Shown here one piece after another: positions 1-8,441 of a stretch of 64,000 bases of DNA. The position numbers and the translations under genes are program-made. Every line of letters begins with the position of its first letter. The stretch's first letter is position 1. The notes beneath the pieces were generated by a model. The model was not told the DNA's origin. It ran no database searches and saw nothing but the letters and a program-made list of their open reading frames with translations. The stretch is from Mangrovimicrobium sp033283325 (GTDB lineage: Bacteria; Pseudomonadota; Gammaproteobacteria; Pseudomonadales; Halieaceae), in NCBI GenBank assembly GCA_033283325.1, contig JAWMQO010000002.1, positions 496,001-560,000 on the forward strand. The letters are read 5' to 3'.

Positions 1-873
1 AAGGGCTACGAGCATATCGAGGGGGATTTCTGGGCCACCATCGAGGAGGTGGATACCCTGCGCGAGGGCGATTGCACCCTGCACCGGGTGCCCCGGGCAT
101 CGCTGCCCAAGGCCTATCCCAACCAGTTCCTGCACGATGACCAGGACTTCATGGCCTTCGTCAAGCGGGTGGAGGAAGACTATGTCTACCTGCGCTGCGA
201 CAGCCGGGATAACCTCATGAACCGGCGCTTCTGGGGCCTGGCGCCGCGCAATCTCGAGCAGGCCATGGCGATGGCGCTGCTGGATGACGAGGACGTCGAC
301 ATGACGGTCCTGACCGGGCCGGCGGGCTCGGGCAAGACCCTGCTGGCGCTGGCCTATGGCCTCCACGCGATTCTCGAGCAGAAGAAGTACTCCAAGCTCA
401 TCGTCGCCCGTTCCACCCCGCCGATCGCCGAGGATATCGGCTTCCTCCCCGGCACCGAGGAGGAGAAGATGGCCCCCTGGCTGGCGGCCTTCGACGACAA
501 CCTGGAAATTCTCCACGGCACCGACGAGTCCTGCCACGGCAGCATCGAGTACGTGAAGGAGCGCGCCAATATCCAGTTCAAGTCCCTGAACTTCATGCGC
601 GGACGCTCTTTCAACAACGCCTATATCATCATCGATGAGAGCCAGGGCCTGACCCAGTTCCAGCTGAAGTCGGTGATCAGCCGGGTGGGAGCGGATTCCA
701 AGATCGTGGTGCTGGGCAACCTCGCACAGATCGACAACAAGTACATCAGCCCACTGACCTCCGGGCTGACCTACCTGGTCGAGAAGAGCAAGCAGTACTC
801 CCACGCGGGCATCATGAACGTGAACGGTATCGTGCGCTCGCGGCTGGCGGCCTTCGCCGAGGAAAACCTCTAG
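1..873 (+). CDS. PhoH-family ATPase (5' end outside window)
   Basis: The frame is open from base 1, so the N-terminus lies upstream of the window; the first internal start-like codon (GTG at 49) is not the real start. The visible part is the C-terminal PhoH ATPase domain. It has a Walker A P-loop (GPAGSGKT), a conserved GFLPGT-type segment and a Walker B-like IIIDESQ. PhoH2-type proteins carry an N-terminal PIN RNase domain before this ATPase, and the bases before residue 17 would be the linker, but the PIN domain is not in view. Members are thought to act as RNA helicase/RNase proteins; the exact role is uncertain. It ends 166 bp before psd. Confidence 0.88.
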   Translation, partial: KGYEHIEGDFWATIEEVDTLREGDCTLHRVPRASLPKAYPNQFLHDDQDFMAFVKRVEEDYVYLRCDSRDNLMNRRFWGLAPRNLEQAMAMALLDDEDVDMTVLTGPAGSGKTLLALAYGLHAILEQKKYSKLIVARSTPPIAEDIGFLPGTEEEKMAPWLAAFDDNLEILHGTDESCHGSIEYVKERANIQFKSLNFMRGRSFNNAYIIIDESQGLTQFQLKSVISRVGADSKIVVLGNLAQIDNKYISPLTSGLTYLVEKSKQYSHAGIMNVNGIVRSRLAAFAEENL

Positions 874-1039
874 GCGAACCGCCGATTCCCCCCGCCGCGT
901 GATCGCGGCGGGGCCACTTCCCGCCCTGCGCTGTGAACGCAGGCATTCTGCCTTTGCCACCCTGCCGACGGTTCCCGCCGGGCCTGCTGTCGCAACTAAT
1001 GCATTACCAAACGCGTTCCAGGCATTACACTACGCCCCC

Positions 1040-1891
1040 ATGGACACTCTCTTCATATTCCTGCAACACATCGTCCCGCAGCATTTGCTGTCGCGCTTTA
1101 CCGGCTGGCTGGCGGAACTCGAACACCCCGAATGGCTGAAGAACTGGGTCATCGCCCGTTTCGCCGCGCATTTTCGCGTCGATATGAGCGAGGCCGAGGA
1201 GCCGGAGCTCAGTCGCTATCGCAACTTTAACGCCTTTTTTACCCGCGCCCTGCGCGAGGGAGCACGGCCGCTCGACGACGCGGCAGTGCTCAGTCCGGCC
1301 GACGGTGCGATCAGCCAGTGCGGCGATATCGTCGAGGGGCGCATGCTGCAGGCGAAGGGCTGTTATTTCAGCGCGATCGAGTTGCTCGGCGGCGATCCGG
1401 AGCGCGCGGCGGACTTCGCCGACGGCAGTTTCGCCACGATTTACCTGTCCCCGCGGGATTACCATCGCGTGCACATGCCCATCGACGGCGAACTGCTTTC
1501 CACTACCTATGTGCCCGGCGACCTGTTCTCGGTGAATGCGGTCACCGCTGAAGGAGTGGACAATCTTTTCGCCCGCAACGAGCGCCTGGTCTGTTACTTC
1601 GAGACTCCTCTGGGGCCCATGGCGATGGTGCTGGTGGGTGCGATGATCGTCGCCGGCATCGAAACGGTCTGGGCCGGGCAGGTGGCTCCCCCGGCCAGCG
1701 GGGCCCTGAGCGTGGATTTCCGCCAGCCGCCGGCGCCGGTGAAACTGGCGAAAGGTGAGGAGATGGGCCGCTTCAAACTCGGGTCCACGGTGATCCTGCT
1801 CTTCCCGAAAGGTGCCGTGAACTTCGATGATTCCATTCGTGCCGGCGCCAGCGTGCGCCTCGGGCAGGCACTCGCCACCAACCCGGCCTAA
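1040..1891 (+). CDS. psd: Phosphatidylserine decarboxylase proenzyme
   Basis: Converts phosphatidylserine to phosphatidylethanolamine at the inner membrane. The protein is 283 residues from the ATG at 1040, the usual length for the bacterial enzyme. The frame stays open upstream to a GTG at 899, but that extension does not resemble the family. Near the C-terminus is the KLGSTVILLF segment; family knowledge says the proenzyme cleaves itself at the Gly-Ser bond to create the pyruvoyl group on the serine. The upstream part carries the SPADG and DYHRVHMP motifs of the beta chain. Its stop overlaps the rsgA stop by 4 bp in a tail-to-tail arrangement. The psd/rsgA/orn neighbourhood is conserved in gammaproteobacteria. 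Confidence 0.96.
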   Translation: MDTLFIFLQHIVPQHLLSRFTGWLAELEHPEWLKNWVIARFAAHFRVDMSEAEEPELSRYRNFNAFFTRALREGARPLDDAAVLSPADGAISQCGDIVEGRMLQAKGCYFSAIELLGGDPERAADFADGSFATIYLSPRDYHRVHMPIDGELLSTTYVPGDLFSVNAVTAEGVDNLFARNERLVCYFETPLGPMAMVLVGAMIVAGIETVWAGQVAPPASGALSVDFRQPPAPVKLAKGEEMGRFKLGSTVILLFPKGAVNFDDSIRAGASVRLGQALATNPA

Positions 1892-2910
1892 TCGAAGGAA
1901 CTGCCTTCCAGGCCAGCCACCATGTGGCGGTAGCTCTGCAGCCGTGCCGCGGTGATCGCGCCGGATTCCGCCGCTGCCAGGATGGCGCAGTCGGGCTCCT
2001 GTTCGTGGCGGCAGTCGCGAAACTTGCAGTGCCCCAGGAAGGGGCGAAACTCGCGAAAACCCGATTCCACCTCCTCGCGGCTCATATGCCACAGGCCGAA
2101 TTCGCGAATCCCCGGAGAATCGATCAGGCGTCCGCCGCAGTCGAGGTGAAACAGTCGCGCGGTGGTGGTGGTGTGGGTTCCCTTGTCCCGCTTGTCGGAC
2201 AACTCGCCGACCCGCAGCCCGGCATCGGGCAGCAGGCTGTTTACCAGGGAGGACTTGCCGACCCCGGACTGGCCGACGAACACACTGGTGCGCTCGTTGA
2301 GCGCCGCCATCAGTTCGTCGAGTCCGCCGACCTTGGCCGAGGTGTGCAGCACCCGGTAGCCCAGCTCGGGGTAAATCGCCACCAGGGCGGAAATCTGTGC
2401 GGCCAGCGCGGCGTCCTGCTCCAGCAGGTCGGACTTGTTGACCACCAGCACCGGCTCGATCTCCACCGCCTCGGCGGCCACAAGGTAACGGTCGATGAGA
2501 TTGGCATGGGGTTCCGGACGCGCGGCGATGACAATCAGGATCTGGTCGATATTGGCCGCCACCGCCTTCAGCGTACCGCTGGCATCGGGTCGCGCGAGTT
2601 CACTGCTGCGCTCCAGCTGCGCGACCACCACGCCGGTGGGCTCGCCGTCGCGCCAGACTACCCGGTCACCCGTGACCAGGCCATCGAGGTTGGCGCGCAG
2701 GTGGCAGCGCTGCACCACCCCCGCGGCGTTGGCCACTTCCAGCTGGGTGCCGAAGTGGGCAATCACCTCGCCTTCCTGTTCCGGGCCGAGCTCGCCGCTG
2801 CGCAGCGCATCCTCCGCCAGGTCCTCGCGCTTCGAAGCACGCCGCGCACGTTCCTGCTGGATCTTCTCGACCCGCCAGGCCTGCTGCCGGCTGAGTTTAC
2901 GTTTTCCCAT
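1888..2910 (-). CDS. rsgA: Ribosome small subunit-dependent GTPase A
   Basis: Late-stage 30S ribosome maturation GTPase. An N-terminal OB-fold region is followed by a circularly permuted GTPase domain: the G4 motif VNKSD comes before the P-loop GQSGVGKSS, then DSPG (G3). A C-terminal zinc-binding Cys/His cluster (CKFRDCRHEQEPDC) completes the family signature. I place the start at ATG 2910 because MGKRKLSRQQ matches the typical N-terminus; an in-frame ATG at 2934 would add eight residues. It is divergent from orn, with about 80 bp between them for both promoters. Confidence 0.95.
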   Translation of the reverse strand: MGKRKLSRQQAWRVEKIQQERARRASKREDLAEDALRSGELGPEQEGEVIAHFGTQLEVANAAGVVQRCHLRANLDGLVTGDRVVWRDGEPTGVVVAQLERSSELARPDASGTLKAVAANIDQILIVIAARPEPHANLIDRYLVAAEAVEIEPVLVVNKSDLLEQDAALAAQISALVAIYPELGYRVLHTSAKVGGLDELMAALNERTSVFVGQSGVGKSSLVNSLLPDAGLRVGELSDKRDKGTHTTTTARLFHLDCGGRLIDSPGIREFGLWHMSREEVESGFREFRPFLGHCKFRDCRHEQEPDCAILAAAESGAITAARLQSYRHMVAGLEGSSFD

Positions 2911-2993
2911 AACTGAATTATTGGGCTGCGGCATGGGCCTGTCGAGGCAATTTGTTACACTGCCAGCACAAATGACGCAAAAGGCCGAGAAGC

Positions 2994-3539
2994 ATGCAGG
3001 ATGCGGGGAACCTGATCTGGGTGGATATGGAGATGACGGGGCTGAATCCCGATCGGGATGTGATCATCGAAATCGCCACCATCGTGACCGACAGCAATCT
3101 CACCACCCTGGCCGAGGGGCCGGTCATCGCCATTCACCAGAGCGACGCCCGTCTCGATGCAATGGACGAGTGGAATACCACTCACCACAACAACTCCGGG
3201 CTGGTGGCCCGGGTGCGGGCCAGCGACTACGACGAGCGCCGCGCGGCGGCGGAGACCCTGGCCTTCCTCGAAAAGTGGGTACCCAAGGGCGCCTCGCCGA
3301 TGTGTGGGAACACGATCTGCCAGGACCGCCGTTTCATGAGCCGTCACATGCCGGAGCTGGAGGTCTATTTCCACTACCGCAACCTCGATGTCAGCACCCT
3401 CAAAATCCTGATGCAGCGCTGGCGGCCGGAGCTGGAGGCGGGCATGAGCAAGTCCGGGTCCCACCTGGCGCTGGAGGATATCCGCGAGTCGGTGGAGGAA
3501 CTCCGCTACTACCGTGAGCATTTCCTGCGGGCGCCTTGA
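2994..3539 (+). CDS. orn: Oligoribonuclease
   Basis: A 181-residue DEDDh-type 3'-5' exoribonuclease that degrades 2-5 nt RNAs, including the pGpG made from c-di-GMP turnover. The acidic WVDMEMTGLN motif supplies the first Asp and Glu, and further conserved positions include CGNTICQDRRF and the HLALEDIRES segment with His and Asp. Length and motif order match the family along the whole protein. It is followed by a 400-bp gap containing two palindromic elements before the convergent queG. Confidence 0.97.
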   Translation: MQDAGNLIWVDMEMTGLNPDRDVIIEIATIVTDSNLTTLAEGPVIAIHQSDARLDAMDEWNTTHHNNSGLVARVRASDYDERRAAAETLAFLEKWVPKGASPMCGNTICQDRRFMSRHMPELEVYFHYRNLDVSTLKILMQRWRPELEAGMSKSGSHLALEDIRESVEELRYYREHFLRAP

Positions 3540-3573
3540 GGTCTCACTCTTCGCTACCTTGGTGCACGAACCC

Positions 3574-3689
3574 GGCCTGCTTCCTGTAGAGAGCTTCCCG
3601 AAAACCGCAAAAGCGCCATCCATGGCAGCTCGTCCTCGGCCGTCCCTGGCCTCGTACGTTTTCGGGAAGCTCTCTACAGGAAACAGGCC
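3574..3689. repeat. Palindromic element, diverged relative of the 58-nt-core family
   Basis: Inverted arms at 3574-3605 and 3658-3689 match at all but one position (a C/T difference near the outer end). They enclose a 52-nt core (3606-3657). The core has the same order of parts as the 58-nt core found three times elsewhere in the window: a CGC/AAAA/GCG segment, a small palindrome with centre ATCCAT (here GCCATCCATGGC), a CTCG segment, then a hairpin with loop GTCC. The stem bases differ from the other copies but still pair. It lies between convergent orn and queG. A 14-nt string starting at 3688 (CCTCGCGCAGTGCC) recurs at 13209, just outside another copy. Confidence 0.85.
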
Positions 3690-3733
3690 TCGCGCAGTGC
3701 CTGAAGCGGCGTTGTGAAAGCACTCGAGCGTGA

Positions 3734-3917
3734 GGACGCAGGCGCTGCCCTGGCGAAACAATCAGGCCGCCGCTTTTGCTCAGCCCGGTTTTCGGGGGTT
3801 TTCCGCGAGGACTGTCCGAGTCCCGGCTTTTCGCGCAGCGAAAAGCGGTCGAGTTCCGCAGCGGCCCGAAAACCGGGCTGAGCTTGCGGCCGTTTCGCCA
3901 GGGCAGCGCCTGCGTCC
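3734..3917. repeat. Large imperfect palindrome (184 bp)
   Basis: The outer arms 3734-3759 and 3892-3917 are perfect 26-bp inverted repeats. The pairing continues inward (3765-3796 against 3865-3891) with one small internal bulge. The centre (3797-3864) can form two further hairpins: GGACT/AGTCC with loop GTCCG, and CTTTTCGC/GCGAAAAG with loop GCA. No coding frame here resembles a protein. The architecture of long arms enclosing two small hairpins recalls the neighbouring element at 3574, but sequence homology to it is not clear. Confidence 0.75.
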
Positions 3918-3938
3918 GGATGTTAGGCTCCAGCCTAT

Positions 3939-5015
3939 TCAGGGCTTTGCCAATCGCACCAATGCCCACGCAACATGCTCTCGAACCAGCTCGGAAGGAA
4001 ACTCACGTCGACTCTCCAGAGCCGCAATCGCCTCCGCACTGGCAGGCCCATTCCCCAGCCCGACCGCCAGATTCCGCAACCAGCACTCATAACCAATCCG
4101 CCGTATTGCCGAGCCTTCAGTGCGAGAGAGAAAGGTCTCCTCATCCCAGAGAAAAAGCTCCACCAGCGAGGCGCTATCGAGCCCGTGGCGCGGCTCGAAG
4201 TCGCTCTCTCCCGAAGCCCGGGCGAACTTGTTCCAGGGGCAGACCAGCTGGCAGTCGTCGCAGCCGAAGATCCGGTTGCCCATCAGTGGCCGTAGTTCCG
4301 GGTCGATGCTGCCGCGGTGCTCGATGGTGAGGTAGGAGATACAGCGGCGGGCGTCGAGCTGGAAAGGTCCGACGAAGGCATCTGTGGGGCAGATTTCCAG
4401 GCAGGCAGTACAGGTGCCACAGTGCCTGGTTTCCTGCGCCGCAGTGGTGGGCAGGGGCAGGTCGGTGTAGATCTCGCCGAGGAAAAACCAGGAACCCGCC
4501 TCGCTGTTGATCAGCATGGTGTTCTTGGCGATCCAGCCGAGCCCGGCCTTTTCGGCGATGGCCCGTTCCAGTACCGGGGCGCTGTCGACAAAGGCGCGGT
4601 AGCGGCCGCCGCCGGTTTCCTCCTCGATGCGCCGGGCCAGTTGCGCCAGGCGTTTGCGGATGAGCTTGTGGTAGTCGCGGCCCAGGGTATAGCGGGAAAT
4701 GTAAGCGCGTTCCGATGAGGCCAGTACATCCCGGGCCGTGTCGTTGGCGAGGTAATCCATGCGCACGGAGATCACCCGGCAGGTTTCCGGCACCAGGGTT
4801 CCGGGCTGGCCGCGCATTTCTGCGTGGCGGGCCATGTATTGCATGCTGCCGTGATAGCCGGCGTCCAGCCATTTGCGCAGGTAGGCCGGGTGTTCGCCGA
4901 GATTGACGTCCGTCACCCCGAGCTGCTGGAAGCCGAGTTCACTGGCCCAGTGGCGCAGGGTGTCGAGCATTTGTGGTGAGTCCGGTGCAGGCATGGGGCT
5001 ACTAAAGCGAGACAT
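3939..5015 (-). CDS. queG: Epoxyqueuosine reductase
   Basis: Catalyses the last step of queuosine tRNA modification, reducing epoxyqueuosine to queuosine with a cobalamin cofactor and two 4Fe-4S clusters. The 358-residue protein carries two ferredoxin-type cysteine motifs, CGTCTACLEICP and CDDCQLVCPW, plus the C-terminal HEAT-like helical segment. The start at ATG 5015 gives MSRFSS; a second ATG seven codons in is possible. The frame stays open far upstream, but that is antisense to nnr. It is divergent from nnr with 88 bp between. The queG-nnr-tsaE-amiB order is conserved in gammaproteobacteria. Confidence 0.95.
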   Translation of the reverse strand: MSRFSSPMPAPDSPQMLDTLRHWASELGFQQLGVTDVNLGEHPAYLRKWLDAGYHGSMQYMARHAEMRGQPGTLVPETCRVISVRMDYLANDTARDVLASSERAYISRYTLGRDYHKLIRKRLAQLARRIEEETGGGRYRAFVDSAPVLERAIAEKAGLGWIAKNTMLINSEAGSWFFLGEIYTDLPLPTTAAQETRHCGTCTACLEICPTDAFVGPFQLDARRCISYLTIEHRGSIDPELRPLMGNRIFGCDDCQLVCPWNKFARASGESDFEPRHGLDSASLVELFLWDEETFLSRTEGSAIRRIGYECWLRNLAVGLGNGPASAEAIAALESRREFPSELVREHVAWALVRLAKP

Positions 5016-5103
5016 GTGCGTATAATTTTGCCAGAACTCGCGACGCTTCACAGGTCGCACCTTTGGAAACACCCGACGAGCGCAAGCCGGAGACTCAACT
5101 GGC

Positions 5104-6582
5104 ATGGACACCTCCCGACTGGAACCGCTTTTCACCGCGGAACAGACCCGCGCACTGGATCGCTGCGCCATCGAAACTTTCGGCCTGCCGGGTATTACCC
5201 TGATGTCCCGCGCCGCAAGCGCCGCCTTCGGCTGCCTGCTTCGCGCCTGGCCGGACCTGGACCAGGTGCAGGTGCTCTGCGGTACTGGCAACAATGGCGG
5301 CGATGGCTTCCTTGTCGCCGATCTTGCGCACAAGCGCGGCATACCAGTGAGGGTCCTGCAACTGGGTGACCCGGGGAAAATAGGCGGCGACGCGCTGTTG
5401 GCCCGGCGCCAGGCGGAGGCAAACGGTGTCCCCATCGAGCCGTTCGCGAAGGACAGGATCGCTATTTCCGGAGTACTTGTCGACGCCATGCTGGGTACAG
5501 GCCTGGGCGGCGAGGTGCGGGCGGAATACCGCGAGGCGATCGACGCGATGAACGACAGCGCTCTGCCAGTGCTGGCGGTGGATATTCCTTCAGGCCTGTG
5601 CGCCGACAGCGGCCGTGTCCTGGGTGCGGCGATTCGCGCGGAGCGCACCGTGACCTTTATCGGGCGCAAGCGCGGCCTGTATACCCTGGCGGCGCAGGAC
5701 TGCAGCGGCCTGATCGAATTCCACGACCTCGGTGTGCCCGAAGAAGTGTATCGACAGATCGACCCCGATGGCTTTCTGCTCGATCTGCAGCAGGCGCTGG
5801 CGCTGCTGCCGCCGCGATCGGCCTCGGCGCACAAGGGCAGCTTCGGTAGCGTGCTGGTGATCGGCGGCGACAGGGGTATGGCGGGCGCAGCCGCCCTCGC
5901 CGGCGAAGCGGCACTGCGCTGCGGTGCGGGCCTGGTGCAGGTGGCGACGCACGCCGAGCATGTCGCTCCGCTCGTAGCGCGTACCCCGGAGTTGATGCCC
6001 CGGGGGGTGGAGTCCGGCGAGGATCTCAAGCCCCTGCTGAATGCCGCGGACGTGCTGGTAGTGGGTCCGGGGCTCGGCCAGTCCTCCTGGTCGGAATTCC
6101 TGTTTCGCGCGGCGATGGCCAGCGCCAAACCCATGGTCCTCGACGCGGATGGGCTGAACCTGCTGGCGGCGGGAAAAGTGTCGCCGCGGGGAAATACGGT
6201 GTATACGCCCCATCCCGGCGAGGCCTCCCGGCTGCTGGGCGGCACTACTGCGGAGGTTCAGGCAGATCGCTTTGCCGCGGTGCGCCTGCTGCAGGAAAAA
6301 CTGGGGGGCGCAGTGGTGCTCAAGGGCAATGGCAGCCTGGTGGCTGATGCCGGGGAATTGCTTTTGTGCCCCTACGGCAACCCGGGCATGGCGAGCGGCG
6401 GCATGGGCGACGTGCTCAGCGGCGTGATCGGGGCCCTGCTGGGGCAGGGTTTGTCGCCCGTGGATGCCGCCGCGCTGGGTGTCAGCCTGCACGGCGCCGC
6501 GGCCGACCGGGCGGCCCAGGCCGGCATGCGCGGCCTGCTGGCCTCGGATTTGATGCCGCAGCTGCGGGAGCTGCTGGGATGA
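5104..6582 (+). CDS. nnr: Bifunctional NAD(P)H-hydrate epimerase / ADP-dependent dehydratase
   Basis: Repairs hydrated NADH and NADPH. The N-terminal YjeF_N epimerase domain (about residues 10-210) includes the GTGNNGGDGF motif. The C-terminal ribokinase-like dehydratase domain (about 220-490) includes KGSFGSVLVIGG, the TPHPGE motif, and a late GMGDVLSGVIGALL segment that forms the ADP/NADHX site. At 492 residues it has the full bifunctional length. Its stop overlaps the tsaE start as ATGA, indicating translational coupling. Confidence 0.95.
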   Translation: MDTSRLEPLFTAEQTRALDRCAIETFGLPGITLMSRAASAAFGCLLRAWPDLDQVQVLCGTGNNGGDGFLVADLAHKRGIPVRVLQLGDPGKIGGDALLARRQAEANGVPIEPFAKDRIAISGVLVDAMLGTGLGGEVRAEYREAIDAMNDSALPVLAVDIPSGLCADSGRVLGAAIRAERTVTFIGRKRGLYTLAAQDCSGLIEFHDLGVPEEVYRQIDPDGFLLDLQQALALLPPRSASAHKGSFGSVLVIGGDRGMAGAAALAGEAALRCGAGLVQVATHAEHVAPLVARTPELMPRGVESGEDLKPLLNAADVLVVGPGLGQSSWSEFLFRAAMASAKPMVLDADGLNLLAAGKVSPRGNTVYTPHPGEASRLLGGTTAEVQADRFAAVRLLQEKLGGAVVLKGNGSLVADAGELLLCPYGNPGMASGGMGDVLSGVIGALLGQGLSPVDAAALGVSLHGAAADRAAQAGMRGLLASDLMPQLRELLG

Positions 6583-7046
6583 GCAGGGAACTGGTGCTGG
6601 AAGCCGAGGACGAGGCAGCCATGGTCGATTGCGGCGGGCGGCTGGCCGCCGCGCTGGGCCCAGGCATGGTGGTGCACCTGGAAGGGGACCTCGGCATGGG
6701 CAAGACCACCCTGAGCCGGGGCATCCTGCGCGGATTCGGCCACCCGGGCGCGGTGAAAAGCCCTACCTACACGCTGGTCGAACCCTATTCCCTGGAGGAC
6801 CTGGACCTCTACCATTTCGACCTCTACCGCCTCGGCGACCCCGAGGAGCTGGAGTTCATGGGAATCCGTGATTATTTCACAGGACAGGCAATCTGCCTCA
6901 TAGAGTGGCCGGAACGCGGCCTGGGGGTTTTGCCCCCGGCTGATATAGTGATTAACATAGAGAGAAAAGGCGCGGGCCGCCTGCTGCAACTGGCTGGTCA
7001 CAGCGCACAGGGTGACGAGACGCTGGCCCGGATGGCGGAGACCTGA
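6579..7046 (+). CDS. tsaE: tRNA threonylcarbamoyladenosine biosynthesis ATPase TsaE
   Basis: Works with TsaB and TsaD in making t6A on ANN-decoding tRNAs. The start is ATG 6579, overlapping the nnr stop. The protein is 155 residues with Walker A GDLGMGKTT, the SPTYTLVEPY segment and the HFDLYRL signature of the YjeE/TsaE family, then IEWPERG near the end. It is followed after 26 bp by amiB. Confidence 0.95.
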   Translation: MSRELVLEAEDEAAMVDCGGRLAAALGPGMVVHLEGDLGMGKTTLSRGILRGFGHPGAVKSPTYTLVEPYSLEDLDLYHFDLYRLGDPEELEFMGIRDYFTGQAICLIEWPERGLGVLPPADIVINIERKGAGRLLQLAGHSAQGDETLARMAET

Positions 7047-7072
7047 AGGCGGCGATAACAAGCGCGGGGCGC

Positions 7073-8404
7073 GTGAGTGAAATGATCAGGGCGTGGGTAG
7101 GAGCGGTACTCGCACTGCTACTGGCTTCTGTCGCGCAGGCGGCGGAAGTGCGCGACGTGCGCCTGTGGCGCGCCCCTGACCATACGCGGGTGGTCTTCGA
7201 CCTCTCGGGTCCCGCCGAGCACAAGCTCTTCGTTCTGGAAAACCCCACCCGCATCGTGCTCGATGTTTCGAACACCCGCCTGACCAGCGATTTTCCCAGC
7301 CTGAAGCTGGACAATACCCCCATCGACAATATCCGCTCCGGCGTCCGCGAGGGCGATGACCTGCGGGTGGTCTTCGATATCAAGGATTCCGTCAACCCCC
7401 GGAGCTTCGCCCTGCGCGCCAATGAGCAGGCGGGCGATCGCCTGGTGGTGGACCTCTACGACCTTAAACCTGCGGGTGAAGGCCTGGCGGCGGGCGCCGA
7501 ACCGGAAGTGAAGAAGAGCGTTGACCAGGGCAGCAAGCGCGACATCATCGTCGCGATTGACGCCGGGCACGGGGGGGAGGACCCGGGCGCGATTGGCCCC
7601 GGACGCAAGCGCGAAAAGGATGTGGTTCTGGCGATTGCGCGGGAAGTACACAAGCTTTTCGAGGCGGATACCGGTTTCACGCCAACCCTGATCCGCAGCG
7701 GCGACTACTATGTAAGCCTCGCCGGCCGCCGCGACCTCGCCCGCAAGCGCCAGGCGGATCTCTTCGTCTCGATTCACGCCGACGCCTTTACCAACCCGCA
7801 GGCCCACGGCGCTTCGGTTTACGCCCTGTCCCTCAGCGGCGCCACCAGCACGACCGCCCGTTACCTGGCCAAGCGCGAAAACGATTCCGACCTCGTTGGG
7901 GGTGTCAATCTCGGTGCGCACGACGATGTCCTGGCCGGCGTGCTCGCCGACCTCTCCATGACCTCGACCCTCGACTCGAGCCTGCAGGTGGGCAGCTATG
8001 TGCTGCGCAACATGGGTGGCCTGACCCGCCTGCACAAACGCAATGTTGAACAGGCGGGATTCGCTGTGCTCAAATCGCCGGATATTCCCTCCATCCTGGT
8101 GGAGACCGGCTTCATCTCCAACCCCCAGGAGTCGCGCAAGCTGACCACCAGCAGTTACCAGAAGCAGATGGCCAGGGCGATTCACAGCGGCATCCGCAGC
8201 TGGTTCACCGCCCACCCGCCCTCGGGCACCCTGGTCGCGTTCAACAAGGCACAGGGCGGCACCGAGTACATCATCGCCCGAGGTGATACACTTTCCGACA
8301 TCGCCCAGCGCTTCAATGTCCCTGTCGCCTCGCTGAAAAGCGTCAACGGGATCAGCGGTTCGACAATCATGGTTGGGCAGAAGCTGACCATCCCCGCGAC
8401 CTGA
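7073..8404 (+). CDS. amiB: N-acetylmuramoyl-L-alanine amidase AmiB-type with LysM
   Basis: Periplasmic zinc amidase that cleaves septal peptidoglycan for daughter-cell separation. A signal peptide (hydrophobic run then SVAQA-AE) is followed by an AMIN domain (about residues 25-130), an Amidase_3 domain starting at VAIDAGHGGEDPG with a later ETGFISNP catalytic Glu region, and one C-terminal LysM repeat (EYIIARGDTLSDIAQRFNV). The start could be GTG 7073 or ATG 7082; neither has a strong ribosome binding site. It lies between tsaE and mutL, as in relatives. Confidence 0.94.
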   Translation: MSEMIRAWVGAVLALLLASVAQAAEVRDVRLWRAPDHTRVVFDLSGPAEHKLFVLENPTRIVLDVSNTRLTSDFPSLKLDNTPIDNIRSGVREGDDLRVVFDIKDSVNPRSFALRANEQAGDRLVVDLYDLKPAGEGLAAGAEPEVKKSVDQGSKRDIIVAIDAGHGGEDPGAIGPGRKREKDVVLAIAREVHKLFEADTGFTPTLIRSGDYYVSLAGRRDLARKRQADLFVSIHADAFTNPQAHGASVYALSLSGATSTTARYLAKRENDSDLVGGVNLGAHDDVLAGVLADLSMTSTLDSSLQVGSYVLRNMGGLTRLHKRNVEQAGFAVLKSPDIPSILVETGFISNPQESRKLTTSSYQKQMARAIHSGIRSWFTAHPPSGTLVAFNKAQGGTEYIIARGDTLSDIAQRFNVPVASLKSVNGISGSTIMVGQKLTIPAT

Positions 8405-8441
8405 AGGCGGGCCCGGAAACGAATTTTTGGCCTGAGCGCAA

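Noticed and set aside
5016..6245. Long minus-strand open extension upstream of queG
   Set aside because: It is antisense to nnr, low in family likeness and Ser/Arg/Pro-rich; queG is complete from 5015.
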